Assembly: GCA_002633005.1 (NCBI GenBank) | Contig: NMRA01000063.1 | Span: 184,001-248,000 of the forward strand | DNA: 64,000 nt | Direction of reading: 5' to 3' | Source: Phoronis australis | Lineage: Eukaryota > Phoronida > Phoronidae | Translations under genes and position numbers: made by a program | The notes under the pieces: model-generated | Seen by the model: the letters and a program-made list of their open reading frames with translations, nothing else | Told to the model about the DNA's origin: nothing | The model's database searches: none | In this document: in pieces, positions 11,799 to 23,600 of the stretch | Layout of the letters: each line of letters begins with the position of its first letter | How positions within the stretch are numbered: position 1 is the stretch's first letter

Positions 11799-13009
11799 TA
11801 AACAATCCCTAAATCCAACGTAGTTGAGTTCTCTACTAACCTATCTTGCCGCAGAATACTCGCCGATGGAAAGTGGTGGCGACAATTGTTGAAAAACAAC
11901 ACAAAACAAAAGTAGAATAGAACAGGTTCGCACGGTAAAGTCAACGCAAAACCAAGTGGTGGGAAACGCTTGCCTCCTAAAACGTCACTTCCGGAGTAGC
12001 GGACGAGTAATCTATAAAATTACGAAAAGCTGTAATTAAGTGGAAAATATGTCTAGGATAACCAACCAACGTTATTTTAGCTCAAAATGACATGGAAAAA
12101 GCTTGCCTTCGCCTTTAAAGTTGAGCCCTGCAAGATGGCGGCTGTGGCGGACATTTTGTTTTCATTTTAAGATTCAAAGGCTTCTGGAGGCTACAATGTT
12201 TTACGTACAAGGCTAAGAATCGGCATAGTAAATGGACCGGAAGTGTGCTACAAGTATACCGGAAATTGTTAACTTCCGGTTAAAGATGGCGGAAATTTAG
12301 GCGATCGCGCATGCGCACCTCGATTTTGGCCTAAAATCGTTTTCTCCTGTAGAGGGCGCATTATAGGGCTAATTCCTTCGATTTTTTCAGATATTAGTTT
12401 TTTATGATATGCTATTAAATAAAGCCAAAAAACCGGAAGTTGCTTTCAAGATGGCGGATCTGGCGCATGTTGACCCATTTTCAGTCTTGCTGGAGTGCGA
12501 TTTTAAACGGGAAGAGAAAAAGACGTGATTTTTTGCATGTGGATTCTCTCACGTATACTCTTTCAAATGACCTGTAACAATTTTTTTCTCAGACTTACCG
12601 TTTTCGAGTTATTTGACTTTGAAATTCTTAAAAAAAAACACGAAATTTCATTTTTTTTGAAAAATTTACAGAATTAAGCGATACCATCAGTTTAGATAGA
12701 ATTTTGAACGGGCTTTCAGAAGATGTTTTCCATTTTTCGCTAGGACTTCTACTTTTTGAGTTATTTGATATTTTCTGATAACGCTGTTCCTTTGTTGAGC
12801 ACTCTTGCTGCATTGATGTTGGTTCAGCTTCCATTGAACTAGACGGTAGCCTATTTCTTATTGATTTATGACATCTAAGTTCGCCATATGAATGTTATGA
12901 TGTTGTTCATAATCGCCACCACCAGTATCATATCATCTTCGTCATCATCTCCGACGTCGTCTTTTCTTCGGTTAATTTCGACAAGTGTCGCTCAAGACTG
13001 TAGCATATT

Positions 13010-14330
13010 TCTTAGTGGTTACTGACCTCTACATTTGTCATATGAATGATATCATAACTTGCATTGTCCATCATCGCCACCATCGTCATCATAGCTGTCA
13101 TCTTCGTCATCGTCTCTGTCGTCTTCTTTTCTCCTCATCTCTAACGTGGTTTTTTTGGTTAATTCGCCAAGTTTCGCTCCTCTTTTTTTTGTTTGTTCGA
13201 TCTCTACAGGTTGCAAATTTCGTCAGATTTTCACAAAATTTGGACACGACGTGTAGATCAGAAAGTCCTGGAAGCCTATTGTTTTTGGTCATGATCAGAT
13301 ACAAAATGGCGGACGTGGCGGCCATTTTGTATCCGATTTCACAGTCAAATGCTCATAGAGGCCGCATTTTTCAACGTACATGGCTGAAAAACGGTACGAT
13401 TATACTAGAACGCACGTGCTACAAGTGTGCAGAAAATCGTTGACTTCCGGTCAAAGATGGCTGAAATATTGGAACTGGCACATGCGCACCCCGAAATATG
13501 GCCAAAAACGTTTTCTCCTGTAGAGGGCGCATTTGCGAACCAATCACTTTCAAACTGGTCACGTGTTTGTTGAGTTTAATAAGCTTTTATAAAAGTTTAT
13601 TGAACCGGAAGTCACTTTCAGGATGGCGGCTGTGGCGCATGTTCACACGGTTTCAATCGTTCTGCTGTCACGTTTTTAACGGGAAGAGCAAATGACGTGA
13701 ATTTTTGCATGTGGATTCCTTTAAGTATGGCCTTTCAAAAAGGCTCCGAGAGCGTATTTCTCCGACTTACCGTTTTCGAGTTATTTGAATTTCAAGAAAA
13801 AACAGCAAATTTTCAATTTTTTCGAAATTTTTTTTGATTTTTGCCAAACTATCACTTTAGATAGAGTTTCGAATGGGCTTCCAGAAGATATTTTCCATTT
13901 TGCGCTACGACGTCTACTTGTTGAATTATTCGAGATTTTCGGATACCGTTGTTCCTTCGGTCGCCTATGCAAGCACGCAGCTGGCTGGCTTTCAGTTCAC
14001 TTTGTTTTGGTTATGCCTTGTTGACCCCGACTGACCCAGCCAGCACTGTCCTACTGTAGACTGTAGAATTCCAGGCCAAATACTTATTGCTCTGCAGACT
14101 GTCACATAGCGCCACCTATTTTGGAATGTGGGAACAAAGCATGGCTTGTCCGTCATGTTGCGCCATCTATTGTTCTTTATTGTAGTTGATTGTATGCTCT
14201 CTATTTGATTTGTTCGCTAGTCACATGAATGTTATCGTGTTATTCATAGTTGCCGCCTTGAACGTCGTGATTGTCGTCGTCCTCCCCATCGTCATCTTTT
14301 CGATTAATTCCGCCAAGTGTCCTCCTCCGA
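13010..14330. repeat. Older dispersed repeat, copy B (uninterrupted)
   Basis: Collinear with copy A and provides the empty site GATACAAAATGGCGG. The junction module (catatgaatgttat ... ggttaattccgccaagtgt) appears three times, at ~12890, ~13040 and ~14220. Open frames of 65-152 codons here differ between copies and are not supported as genes. Confidence 0.8.
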
Positions 14331-14497
14331 GCGCTCTCGTTTATATTTGTTGTGAATGTGATATTCTTTCGTTATTCATCTTATTGTGGCGTCATGCGGT
14401 GCTGTCTTTGTTCGTCCCTGTGTGCATGTATTGTTTTCATGGTGAGCCTGAATATATTACATGACTCTGAGCATGGTTTTGAGGGCTGTCTGGGGTG

Positions 14498-14568
14498 TAC
14501 ACCTCTGGGCAGTTGTTTACAATATGGCGACATTGACCTACACACATGATTTTAGTATACTCGGGAAC
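14498..14568. repeat. Inverted partner of 17312-17380
   Basis: gttgtttacaatatggcgac and the following catgattttagtat match the reverse complement of 17315-17375. Suggests terminal repeats of an element or two copies in opposite orientation. Confidence 0.7.
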
Positions 14569-14869
14569 CCAATGGTCGTCCGCCTAAGCATAAAACCGGC
14601 TTGTTGTCGTACTTGTGATAACCAAATGTAGCAACTAAAACTATCACATTTACGATATATGTATTAATTAGCACAACTAAGAGTATACATGTGTTCTGGC
14701 CAACAGCCAGACCCGAACTGGACCACGAGGTCTCTAACAACTTGACTAGACCGTCGAAGACACGCCCACTACATACTAAGACAGTTACCACAGTACTCGC
14801 CTAATTATTCACTTCAGAATTATGCTCTGCATAGAACTTGATTCAAAAGTTGATTCAAAAGTTTTCTTT

Positions 14870-15280
14870 TATTTATGCTGAGTTGTTTAAACTGTGCATT
14901 GCTTTTCGGCAGCCATTTTTATGCGCCCACATATTTATATGTGGACGCATTATGCCGTCATCTCTGTCCGTCCGTCCGTCCGGGCGGCGTGCGTCCGGCG
15001 TCCGCTGCTCTATCTCCAAAACCCTTTGACATACGTTCATGAAATTTAGCACATATGTTCCATTCATGAATGGGACGGCATGTGCGAACTTTCGGACGGA
15101 TCCGACTACCGGTGTGCCCCCTAGTGGCAATTTTAGTTTTTTACGCTTACCTTTGTATCTTCAAAAGTCCTGAACGGATTTTCATGAAATTTGGTATGTA
15201 GGCACCTNGGTACCAATAAACAACCCTAGAAGGATACCGTATGCGGTGCAATTGTGGGCGCATTTCAACGCTCTGCGTTG
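14870..15280. repeat. Dispersed repeat with GCGCCCACA ends and CTAGTGG module
   Basis: Starts atgcgcccaca, ends near gtgggcgcat, with a (gtcc)n run at about 14967-14985 and the module gtgccccctagtggcaattt shared with 23040-23600. The minus-strand open frame over it is a repeat by-product. Contains an N at 15209. Confidence 0.7.
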
Positions 15281-15302
15281 CTCTTGTATAATGACTCTAT
15301 GG

Positions 15303-15720
15303 TCGTCATATACTGCCGCCTTTTGAAAGAACAGAAAACCACACAAAAAAGGCCAAGAAAATAGTGGAAAGTGGTTTACAGCAATTCTACTTCAACCACA
15401 AACTGTTTCATTAGTATGATATCGATTTTTAAATCGATTAAAATTGATTTAGAATTTCAGTTGAAGTCTGAAATCGGATAATTTACCGACGTGGGTTTTA
15501 CACGGAGGCAGATATGGAGCACCGTGACCTACTTTTTGATTGTCCTCCCTACTTCTATGGTCGTCATATGCTGCCGCCTCTTGAAAGAACAGAAAACCAC
15601 GCAGAAAAAGGCCAAGAAAATAATGGAAAGTGGTTCACAGCACTTCTTCTTCAACCACAAACCGTTATGATATCGATTTTGAAATCGATTAAAATTGATT
15701 TAGAATTTCAGTTCTGGAAA
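15303..15720. repeat. ~255-bp tandem duplication
   Basis: 15303-15470 and 15560-15717 match: gtcgtcatat, gaaagaacagaaaaccac, atcgattaaaattgattta. A start codon at 15514 opens 105 codons without family motifs; I do not call it a gene. Confidence 0.8.
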
Positions 15721-15831
15721 ACAAATCGCAATTGCTTTATTCCAGATAGACCTTACTTACTTTCTGTGACCTCTTTATTTGACTTTTTGCACTTGTTCTT
15801 AATACCACTTATCTCTGCTGTGTTTTTTTGA

Positions 15832-16679
15832 CTTTTCAGTTTTTATTCATTCTCTGTTAACACCTTGTTAGCCAAAACAGAACTGTAACCCTTTGAGACT
15901 TTGTCGACGCCAGTTGATCATTGAACCTCGATACAATTGTTCTAATAAATTACCCATAATCGTATTGTTTGATTCTTTCTCATCTTTAAGAGGCTTCTGC
16001 AATCATAAATAAATACCCAAGTTGCATTTGAATTTTATTGCTCAATCTCTTCTTTTATTTTTGATTATGTCATGCTGCATTGTATGTAACAATGCAATAT
16101 AGTGAAATAAAGTCAATGTTTTACTTTATTGGTAGCCATTCTCTATCAATTCAAGTATTTTAATTTTCTTCAAATAAATTCAAAATGCTTTAACCAAAAA
16201 TTTCAACATCAATGTTGAGCTCAGTACTTTGTTTTGCAATAAAAAAACAAGTGGACAAAATTTTGATGACGAAAGCGTGTGCGGAAACTGTTAAGCACCC
16301 AGCGTGTTCCATTTGTCTGCTGCGTTTTTCCTTTGGTCAAACAGGTATCGGTCAGTGCCTGGGACAAATAGATTCATTGCATAAACAATTCTTGAGTTGC
16401 TTTTTGTTCCGTCTGAAGAAAAGTTAATTTCGAAAATATCTTCTGAAAATGAACAAAAAAGTGCATTAAGAAAATCTACAAGTATTTAAGTGGTCTCAAA
16501 AAAACCAGTCGGTAAATGCATTAATTTTAGTCTCAGATCTTCCATGTGTGTTTCACCCGAGAGGTTAGTTCCTAACGTGCAGACGAGCGCTCCAAATTGG
16601 AATGCTAAGTCCCGCGTGGCTGCGCTGCACGCGAAAGAAGATGGCGGACGACCTTTGTAGCCTGACGACGATAGGTATC
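15832..16679. other. Stretch with no recognised gene
   Basis: AT-rich; short open frames without motifs. Confidence 0.45.
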
Positions 16680-17380
16680 CGGACTATATCTTTTGATTCC
16701 TCGCAACGTTTTCTTTCCAAAATTATATGAAGGTATCCCCTACCGCGTTTCCTTTCGTATTTTACCGTCGAATTTCGGTTCGCACTATTTCCTGGTTGAC
16801 ACCGCCATGTTGGTGCAACTCAAGATTACAGCGACACCTGTTGTTAATGAATGAAACAGCATCGATTCGAATGGTGTTTGCCCATGCGAGATTCCCGCTA
16901 AAGTTTTCCTGACATAATATGGAGGAAAAAGTAGCAGCATCTCACCTTTTCCAGTTTTTTATAATAGTGACAATTTGACCATTTTTTCACGAAATTGTCT
17001 GAAATGATACCATTTTCACTAATATGGACCTCAAAAACAACTCCCGCTTTTTTCGCGCATTCGTGCTAGTAAATGCGTACCAGGGTCAAATTCGAAACCT
17101 TGGGGCCGCAACTCGGGCGGGGATAGACGGGTCTCGGTCAATTAGTTTAGTTTAGTTTTTGACCGCCAGGTGACTCCTTCCATTCAACATGGCGGTATCA
17201 CTACCGCGTACCTGGAATAGTGCGAGCAGAAATTTAACGATAAAATATTAAGGGAACGGGGTTGGAAAAATTTGTGTGCATTTTTGGAAAGATAACGTTG
17301 CAAGGAATCGAACGATACCAAAATCATGTATAAGTCAATGTCGTCATATTGTAAACAATTACCCATAGTGGTACTCCGCG
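16680..17380. mobile_element. Element with ~135-bp inverted ends
   Basis: 16680-16815 and 17180-17312 are inverted copies (gattcctcgcaacgtt, tttccaaaa, accgccatgttgg). The right arm continues into the segment shared with 14498-14568. No coding content. Confidence 0.65.
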
Positions 17381-18173
17381 TTTACTATATATTTAAGGCG
17401 GTTATTAGGGCTTACCACAGGCACTCAAATTTCCCGATCACTCATAACCATATATATAACTAAGAAACATGAAGGTTGGACACTAAAACTTTGACGAGCC
17501 GAGGCTCCCAACTTCAACTGTCCCAAATCCAAATAAAATCTCCGTGTATCTTTCTCAGACTGGTATTGCATAAACCTCAGAAGCCTTATTTTTCCTTGAT
17601 TTCATTAAATTATCCTTCGGAGTGTTGAATTGGCGACGTAATTTTGGAAACAAACTCAAAACTCTGAATTCAAGGACCTAAAATAGTTAACATGGCGGAT
17701 TTCAGTTGTGCTTTAACTTGTACGCCTGTCGAAGATAAAATTTCTAGTTTGAGCAAGTAACCCCTATGTTAAAGTTAAGAAATTTATTCCCAATTTCTAT
17801 GATTGAGATTATTAAAATTAACCTTCCACTTGAGTGTAATTTGTTTCTTCTGATAGCTCATTTTAACACCTAACCTAGAATTTAATTGCAAGAACCAGCA
17901 TATTTCTTGATTGATCTTGACATTATGTGCTACTCTTTGTTGAAGCACAATGAACACTCGGTTTTTTGGCGGACATTTCCGATGTCTGACCACATGTTAA
18001 GCCGTGGTAAATCACCATCGGTAAATGCCGCATTTCATAGTAGGCCAGCGTTAGAAGCCAGCAACCCGTGGTACCACGGTTATAAATAATGTTGTTTAGC
18101 ATAATCAGAGTTTAATTACATTCAAACTGATACTAAGTTATGTGGAGGACACTCAAATAACATTCGTGGGTGC
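17381..18173. other. Stretch with no recognised gene
   Basis: No convincing coding, RNA or repeat signal. Confidence 0.4.
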
Positions 18174-18455
18174 GTGAAAACAGCTCCGGAATTGCGCCGG
18201 GAGCGTCCGCCAAGAAACCGAGTGCTCAAAGATTGTCTGCCATGGACCCTATTCACACCGACAGGAGGCGCGTTCCAAAATGAGGCTCGCTACGATAGCT
18301 CTGGTGTGGCTTATCCGCGTAGTTGTACTCCACGTTGCTCGAACAGCTACAAAAAATACGGACATTCAACTGTCTGTTTTACAATCCCTAAGGACATTGG
18401 GATTCAGAAGCGTTGGGTCCTTGCCATACGCCGTGACGAAGGAAAATATGTCCGT
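18174..18455 (+). pseudogene. THAP-domain exon (first half of the zinc finger)
   Basis: The open frame contains SCTPRCSNSYKKYGHS then FTIPKDIGIQKRWVLAIRRD and EGKYVR. C-x3-C, the PKD turn, the invariant Trp and the AIRRDEGK motif are THAP hallmarks. The match stops at CGT|gtaaaa, a plausible splice donor where THAP genes often have an intron. No second half (CxxH, AVPxxF) was found nearby, so it is a solitary exon, probably transposon-derived. Residues before about 49 of the open frame show no homology. Confidence 0.65.
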
Positions 18456-18937
18456 GTAAAATTTATAACTGTTTTCAAATCATAATTTGTCGCATCTTGT
18501 ATGCCGCCATAGCAACGAGGACCGGAGAATCTTCGGCCAGCCAGGCTGTGATTTCATGACTATGGGTTCAAGCGTGATGCATTTTTTTTACAAAAAGGAC
18601 AGGGCCCTCAACCCTCAATTTTGGGGCCAAATATCGGCCCTATTCCCCTCTCAAAAATATTGAAAAATCACGCGAAATTGCCGGTTCCACGAGGCCTAAA
18701 AATTCCCGGCCCTTAGTGATTGAAAATTTCTCTCCAACGGTTCAAATCACCTGTGACCACAGAGGTGACAATTTGACTGTCGCAAGCAAAATAAACCAGC
18801 AAGATGCCGAAGCGAGAGAACTGCCTGACTATACTGAGTTCGAGCTAGGACCGGTAGCGAATGAGGGGGGAAAACACGTTCCGTTTTTTTTTGTTTTTTT
18901 TTTAGTCCAACGACAGATTTCCTTAGCTTACGCGTGG

Positions 18938-19150
18938 GCTCCTCAATTGATCACTCGTAGACTCTTCAGTTGATCACGTGTAGACTGCTCAATTGCGTAG
19001 ACTCCTCAATTTATTGTGCGTAGACTCGTCAATTGATCACGTGTAGACTCCTTGATTGATCGTGTGTAGACTCCTCGATTGCGCACATGCACACTCCTCA
19101 TTTGCTCAGCCGTAAACTCCTCAATTGCTCGGCCGTAGATTCCTCAATTT
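18938..19150. repeat. ~20-26-bp degenerate tandem repeat
   Basis: About nine units of gtagactcctcaattgatc(g/a)... with variable length. Confidence 0.85.
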
Positions 19151-20683
19151 CGTATTTGAGCACATGCATGTGATTTGCTTCGCATGGCTGAGCTCGTGCT
19201 TGGACAGCCTTACATATAAAAATGGTGTGTAAACGGCTCTAGGGTTTTAATTTTCTCAAAAAAAATTGATAAAATTGTTTCACGTAGAGTAAAGTAAAGT
19301 TACAAAAAATGTGTTCAATGGGTCACAGGAGGTTTGTTCAACTTTGTTGTATTGAGGTTCGATTGTACATAACTTAGAGATTTCATTTTTACATTCTATT
19401 TCAGAACTCCATCCTATGCTATGTGTGCTGTCTACACAAGCAACATCCAGCAGTCTACAGTAACGGTAATTGTAACAACTTTTCTCATTAGTATTGAATG
19501 CACTAGAGCTTGATGATTGGTTTTTGCATGTTTGTTTTTACTGTTATTGGATAGTTGCTGGCTTTCAGTCTACGCCACTTATTGAGTTAAATTTGTGAAA
19601 TTTTATCATCAAAACACAGATATTCCTCAGTGTTCTCCATATCTGAAAATCTGAACAGGTCGCACGCGTATAAACTGCAATGTGCTGGAACCGCACGGCG
19701 GTCAACATTCTCCATACGCTAGTGTGCAGTTTTTTGTGCACCTTATTTTTACCCACGCATTTTAATAGTTATGCACAGTAGTGCAAACAAATAACTATGT
19801 TTATTCAACTTTTTATTTTTAGAAGTTGGACTTATTTACAAACATATCACATATGTCATAACCAATGTGTTTAGTCAATGACTTTGAAACGGAAGTCTAC
19901 AGACATGTTTGAAACAGTATGGGGAAATGTTTTAGGCTACTCAATAATTGTGATGTCAATGTCAACTAAGTACAAAAAGTCTAACACAGAAGTAAACTTT
20001 TCCCATGAAGTAGACAGTCCAAGTGAAGTGTCTTTGTAAAGTCAGTCACATTTTTATGTCTTGATAGCAGAGTTTACGTTTTCCCTCAGTCTGTAAGTGT
20101 ACTGTCTTGCACAGCATTCTTATAGTCTAAATTCGATGTTTTGAAGCTGCACTACCAGAAATCTTCTAAAAATTGCACAATATGCGAGTCCTCCCTACTG
20201 AATGCAAATTGGGTAAACAAAACATTTCACGTGCGTTTTCCATTTACTTGGACGGGAGTGTTGGGCCTGTTGATGACAACCAATATTTCTAAAAAGATAT
20301 CAACTGAATTATCAAACGCTTGCAACTTTGGAATTCCCATAATTTTCAGGATTGTCACTAACTCATTCTTCCAGATGAAAACCATCTATTCTCAAGTTAT
20401 TACTAGAGCAAATTGTATTCATTTGTATTGCCGATGTCTGACGGACGTTGTCGGCAAAAATTCGGTTCACCGTTCGTGACACGGATATTTGCGATTTGTT
20501 GACCGAACCCGGCAGTATCACCACAGTCCGGCCCTGGATTATCTGTCGTATTTGCATCTGAGTCAACGTCAGTATCTGAAACAACTCTTGGTTTTTAAAA
20601 TAATCCTTATCGCCTTCCCGCAGCATACGACATTTCTAAGCATGTAGAATGCGCATGTCAATCGGTAACGGAAGCCTGCCTCC
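19151..20683. other. Stretch with no recognised gene
   Basis: Includes open frames of 112 (+, 20141) and 87 (-, 20363) codons that overlap and show no recognisable motif. No repeat structure noticed. Confidence 0.4.
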
Positions 20684-20823
20684 CGTTCAGTAACGCTAGG
20701 ACCTCGCTAAAAAGCAAGACTTCATGAGATTACGTGGTATATTGCTGTGTATTTTAAATGAGATCACGTGACTTTGGCTAGATTTTAGCTAGGACCTAAC
20801 ATAGGTCCTAGCATTACTGAACG
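20684..20823. mobile_element. 140-bp MITE
   Basis: Ends CGTTCAGTAACGCTAGGACC and its near-exact inverted partner GGTCCTAGCATTACTGAACG. A partial copy is at 31490-31620 (GTAACGCTAGGACTTCCCTA). Confidence 0.8.
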
Positions 20824-21541
20824 CACGCCAGGATAGAATTCACTAATGTAAGGACCATGCTAGGTAAACAAGACTGCGAAATTACGCGAGATATTACCGC
20901 TTGATTTCAATGAGAGCACGTGATTTTGGCTACACTTTCTCAGCGCGAGACACATATTTTGAACTTTACTCAGTGACGTCACTCGCTGTCCCAAATCTCA
21001 GAATACTTCCCTGAAACCGCAAACGTCATGCACGGCCACTACTGAAGTTGAGTTTGCGAACGGCTTGACAGATTTTTAGAGGGAGTATGCGCCACAGATA
21101 TAATGTTCATGCTGCCAACGAAACTCATTATAAGGCAAGTAGATGAACTCGGCCAATCTCAATGGGCTGGTGGCACCAAAAGTGACCAATAATATTCATC
21201 TAAGTGAGAAATACACATACAACAACCAATGAGAGCCATCAAAAGCAGTTTCATGGAAATGTTTGTTGAGACTGGTATCGGTAAAGTCTGTGTTCTGGAG
21301 CCCACGGAATATTGAAAAATGTGCTACGAAAACCAAAATTCTGGCCTCCCAGAAGACGGCCGTTGTATAAATTGCTGCGCTACAGTGTCTTTGCTGACAA
21401 CATATACTTCACAGAACTAACCACCGAGTCATTGGGTAATATTATCAGTTATCCGCCGAACACAAAAAGGTTACTACAAAAGCGAATAGGCCTAACATAG
21501 CCTAACAGTCAGCGACTTTCTTACAAGTAGTGGATTAGGCC

Positions 21542-22720
21542 CTGTGTTCTCCACCACCAGTTTTGACTCCATGCGGAAATGAGTTAGTTGAATGTGCCTC
21601 GAGTTTGAAAAGTGCAGCTCCAAGTTAAAACTTTGGCTGGCTCATCACTTTCGCACTCAGAATCAAAAAATGAGGGTGAGTGAGCCAACATCATCCATAG
21701 TTCCTAATACATATATGACCTAATTTTTGTAATAGACTGTAAATTATTGCTAAAAAATCTGAAGAAATTATTTTTTAAACATAATTTTAAGGTGTCAGCT
21801 ACTTTACCATAATAATTGACTGCCAGCAATATTATTATAATTATTAGCCAGCAGTACCATTTTAACTTTGAAATTTTGCAATTAAACCTGTAAATTAACA
21901 ATTTGATATGCTTAATTTAAAGGATTTTGATTTTGACTGACATCTAGTGGCGAATTAGAACTTATTCAACTGGACAACAGGTGTCACTAAAAACTAGGTC
22001 ACATCGTTAGAAGTATTTAATAAGTACAATTGATACTAGATTTGACATTTTTATTATTAAAGGAACTTATAACCTTTAGTTTGATTTTCTGAGTCTGTCA
22101 TAAGTGCTTTGGAGGACTTATGGTGAAAAATTGGTAGGAAAGTCAAAAAGTAGGTCACACCAGTTCAGTGTCTCATCTCATCTAGGCGTTGTCTGTCCAC
22201 TGCAGGATGTAGCCCTCCGACAATGCCTTCCAACTTGTTCTGTCTCTTGCTGCTCTCGTCCATGTTGTGCCTATCATTTTCACGATGTCATCTCTCCATC
22301 TGGCTTGGGGCCGTCCTCTTGATCTCTTTCCATATCTGGGTTGCCACTCTGTACATCTTTTTGTCCATCTGTTTGTCCTGTGCTCTGGCCACGTGTCCGC
22401 CCCACCTCCATTTCAATTTCAGAATTGTCTTGATTATGTCCACGACTCTTGTTTTTTCTCTTATCTCTGTGTGGAATCCTGTCTAGTAATTTTATTCCAA
22501 GCATTTTTCTCTCCATTGCTCTCTAGTGTTGTTCTTAGCTTGGCAATTGTGTGTTTTGTTAAGGTCCATGTTTGGCATCCATAGGTGATTGTGGGGATGA
22601 TGGTAAAATCTGGTAAAATACCAGTTCGATGTACACTTTTAAAACGTATATAAGTACACAGTGACCATGTTTTTAGGTAAAGAACAGTGGAGTTTGGAAT
22701 TTTTGTTGTGGAGAACACTG
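21542..22720. mobile_element. CAGTGTTCTCCAC MITE, copy 1, split by an RTE tail
   Basis: Ends TGTTCTCCACC (left) and GTGGAGAACACTG (right, 22708-22720). Internal sequence matches the reverse complement of 24515-25310 (GACATCTAGTGGC, AACAGGTGTCACTAAAAACT, CCTACCAATTTTTC complement), apart from the insert at 22167-22620. Confidence 0.8.
22167..22620 (-). mobile_element. 5'-truncated RTE-like non-LTR retrotransposon tail
   Basis: Minus-strand translation reads YGCQTWTLTKHTIAKLRTTL, then (other frame) MERKMLGIKLLDRI and LKWRWGGHVARAQ, the conserved C-terminal end of RTE/BovB-type and related non-LTR reverse transcriptase proteins. At least two frameshifts are present. The 3' end is a GATGAGATGAGA-type tail. 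CCAGTTC is duplicated at 22160-22166 and 22621-22627, and the partner MITE at 24515 has the empty site. Inserted once, dead on arrival. Confidence 0.88.
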
Positions 22721-23039
22721 TGGCCTATAGGTAGCATTAGGCCTTTGTTTAAATTCAATTTACTGTGACTGGTTCAAGATGAATTGAAAAGATATTTGAG
22801 AGATTATTTACATGCCCACTGCTTTACACCATAAATAGATTAGCAGCCCAGTCTGCCGCTTGAGTGAGACTGGTGACTTGGCTGTCCACAACTGACCCCA
22901 CTTACTTAGCCTTTATTCAGTTTCTATGGGCTATGGCCATTTGCTGTCAAGTGTAATTTGAACCAGTGTAGGCCTTATGTATGCATGTATGTTTTTACTA
23001 GGAAGTGGACAGCTGACGATGATTTTCTGAGGAGTTTGA

Positions 23040-23600
23040 GTAATGTGGTGCCTCCTAGTGGCAGTTTTTTTTTTGCGCTCATGTCTGTATCTCCTAAACC
23101 GTTTGCAGGATCTTTATTTAATTTAGCAAGTGTATTTATATGATGTTAGCAACGGACGGCGACGACTTTCATTAGGATTTGACTTCTGGCGTGCCCCCTA
23201 GTGGCAATTTTAGTATTTCATATTTACCAGTCTTTATCTTCAAAGGTCCTCAATAGATTTTCATAAAATTTTGAATATAGGCATCTATTGGTGAGATGAC
23301 GTTTTCATCCTGTTTTTTAGATGGAATCAAGGTATTTTGCGCCACCTAGTGGCCATTTTTGCTGTTTTTAAATCTTGTTTTTGGCGTCCACCCCTCGATC
23401 AATCAAATCATTCTAGGGATTATTTTGAAAATTTGTGTATATGTTTTCAGTGTTAAGAGGACGTTTGATGATGGTGACTGGCTGCTGTGGCGCCTCCTAG
23501 TGGTAGTTTTATTGGTTTTTCGCCCGTAGCTGTATATCCAAAACCCACTGCACTATCTTTATTAAATTTAGTAAGTGAATTTATATGAAGATAACAGACG
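23040..23600. repeat. ~148-bp tandem repeat with CTAGTGG module
   Basis: The box g(t/c)gcc(t/c)cctagtggca recurs at about 23047, 23192, 23340 and 23491 (spacing 145, 148, 151). Each is followed by ...tgtatctcc(t/a)aaacc and ...atctttat(t)aaattta. Related single units lie at 15112 and 50590-51500. Confidence 0.75.

Larger units (their letters stand above)
10475..12114. mobile_element. Kolobok-like TTAA element with ~150-bp TIRs
   Basis: TTAA at 10471-10474 and 12115-12118 flanks inverted ends starting AGGCGAAGGCAA. The TIRs run about 150 bp (10475-10626, 11963-12114) and are over 90% identical by eye. TTAA duplication plus a THAP gene fits the Kolobok superfamily (piggyBac also uses TTAA but lacks THAP). 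Inside are a broken THAP gene (+) and a P2X7-C-type cysteine domain (-), convergent. No transposase catalytic core was recognised, so it is probably non-autonomous. Confidence 0.8.
9144..12130. mobile_element. CAGGGCTCAAC-ended DNA transposon with 5-bp target duplication
   Basis: Begins CAGGGCTCAAC (9144) and ends GTTGAGCCCTG (12130), flanked by CAAGA on both sides (9139-9143, 12131-12135). It inserted into copy A of the older repeat. Subterminal gggcaagt repeats occur near 9190-9250 and 10420-10450. Its interior holds the TTAA element at 10475-12114. hAT-like by ends, though hAT normally duplicates 8 bp. Confidence 0.78.
8926..13000. repeat. Older dispersed repeat, copy A, interrupted by 9144-12130
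   Basis: The halves 8995-9143 and 12131-12990 together match 13180-14330: poly-T lead, CAGGTCGCAATTTTCGTC, GAAGCCTATT, AAGATGGCGG, CTTCCGGTTAAAGATGGC, TTTTCTCCTGTAGAGGGCGC and a CATCGTCATC-rich end. Removing the insert restores collinearity. Confidence 0.85.

Noticed and set aside
12985-13443. 152-codon frame rich in His/Leu/Phe
   Set aside because: Lies in the CATCGTCATC-rich dispersed repeat, and the sister copy breaks the frame.
18590-18720. CAGGGCCCTCAACCCTC as another transposon end
   Set aside because: No inverted partner or target duplication could be found within reach.
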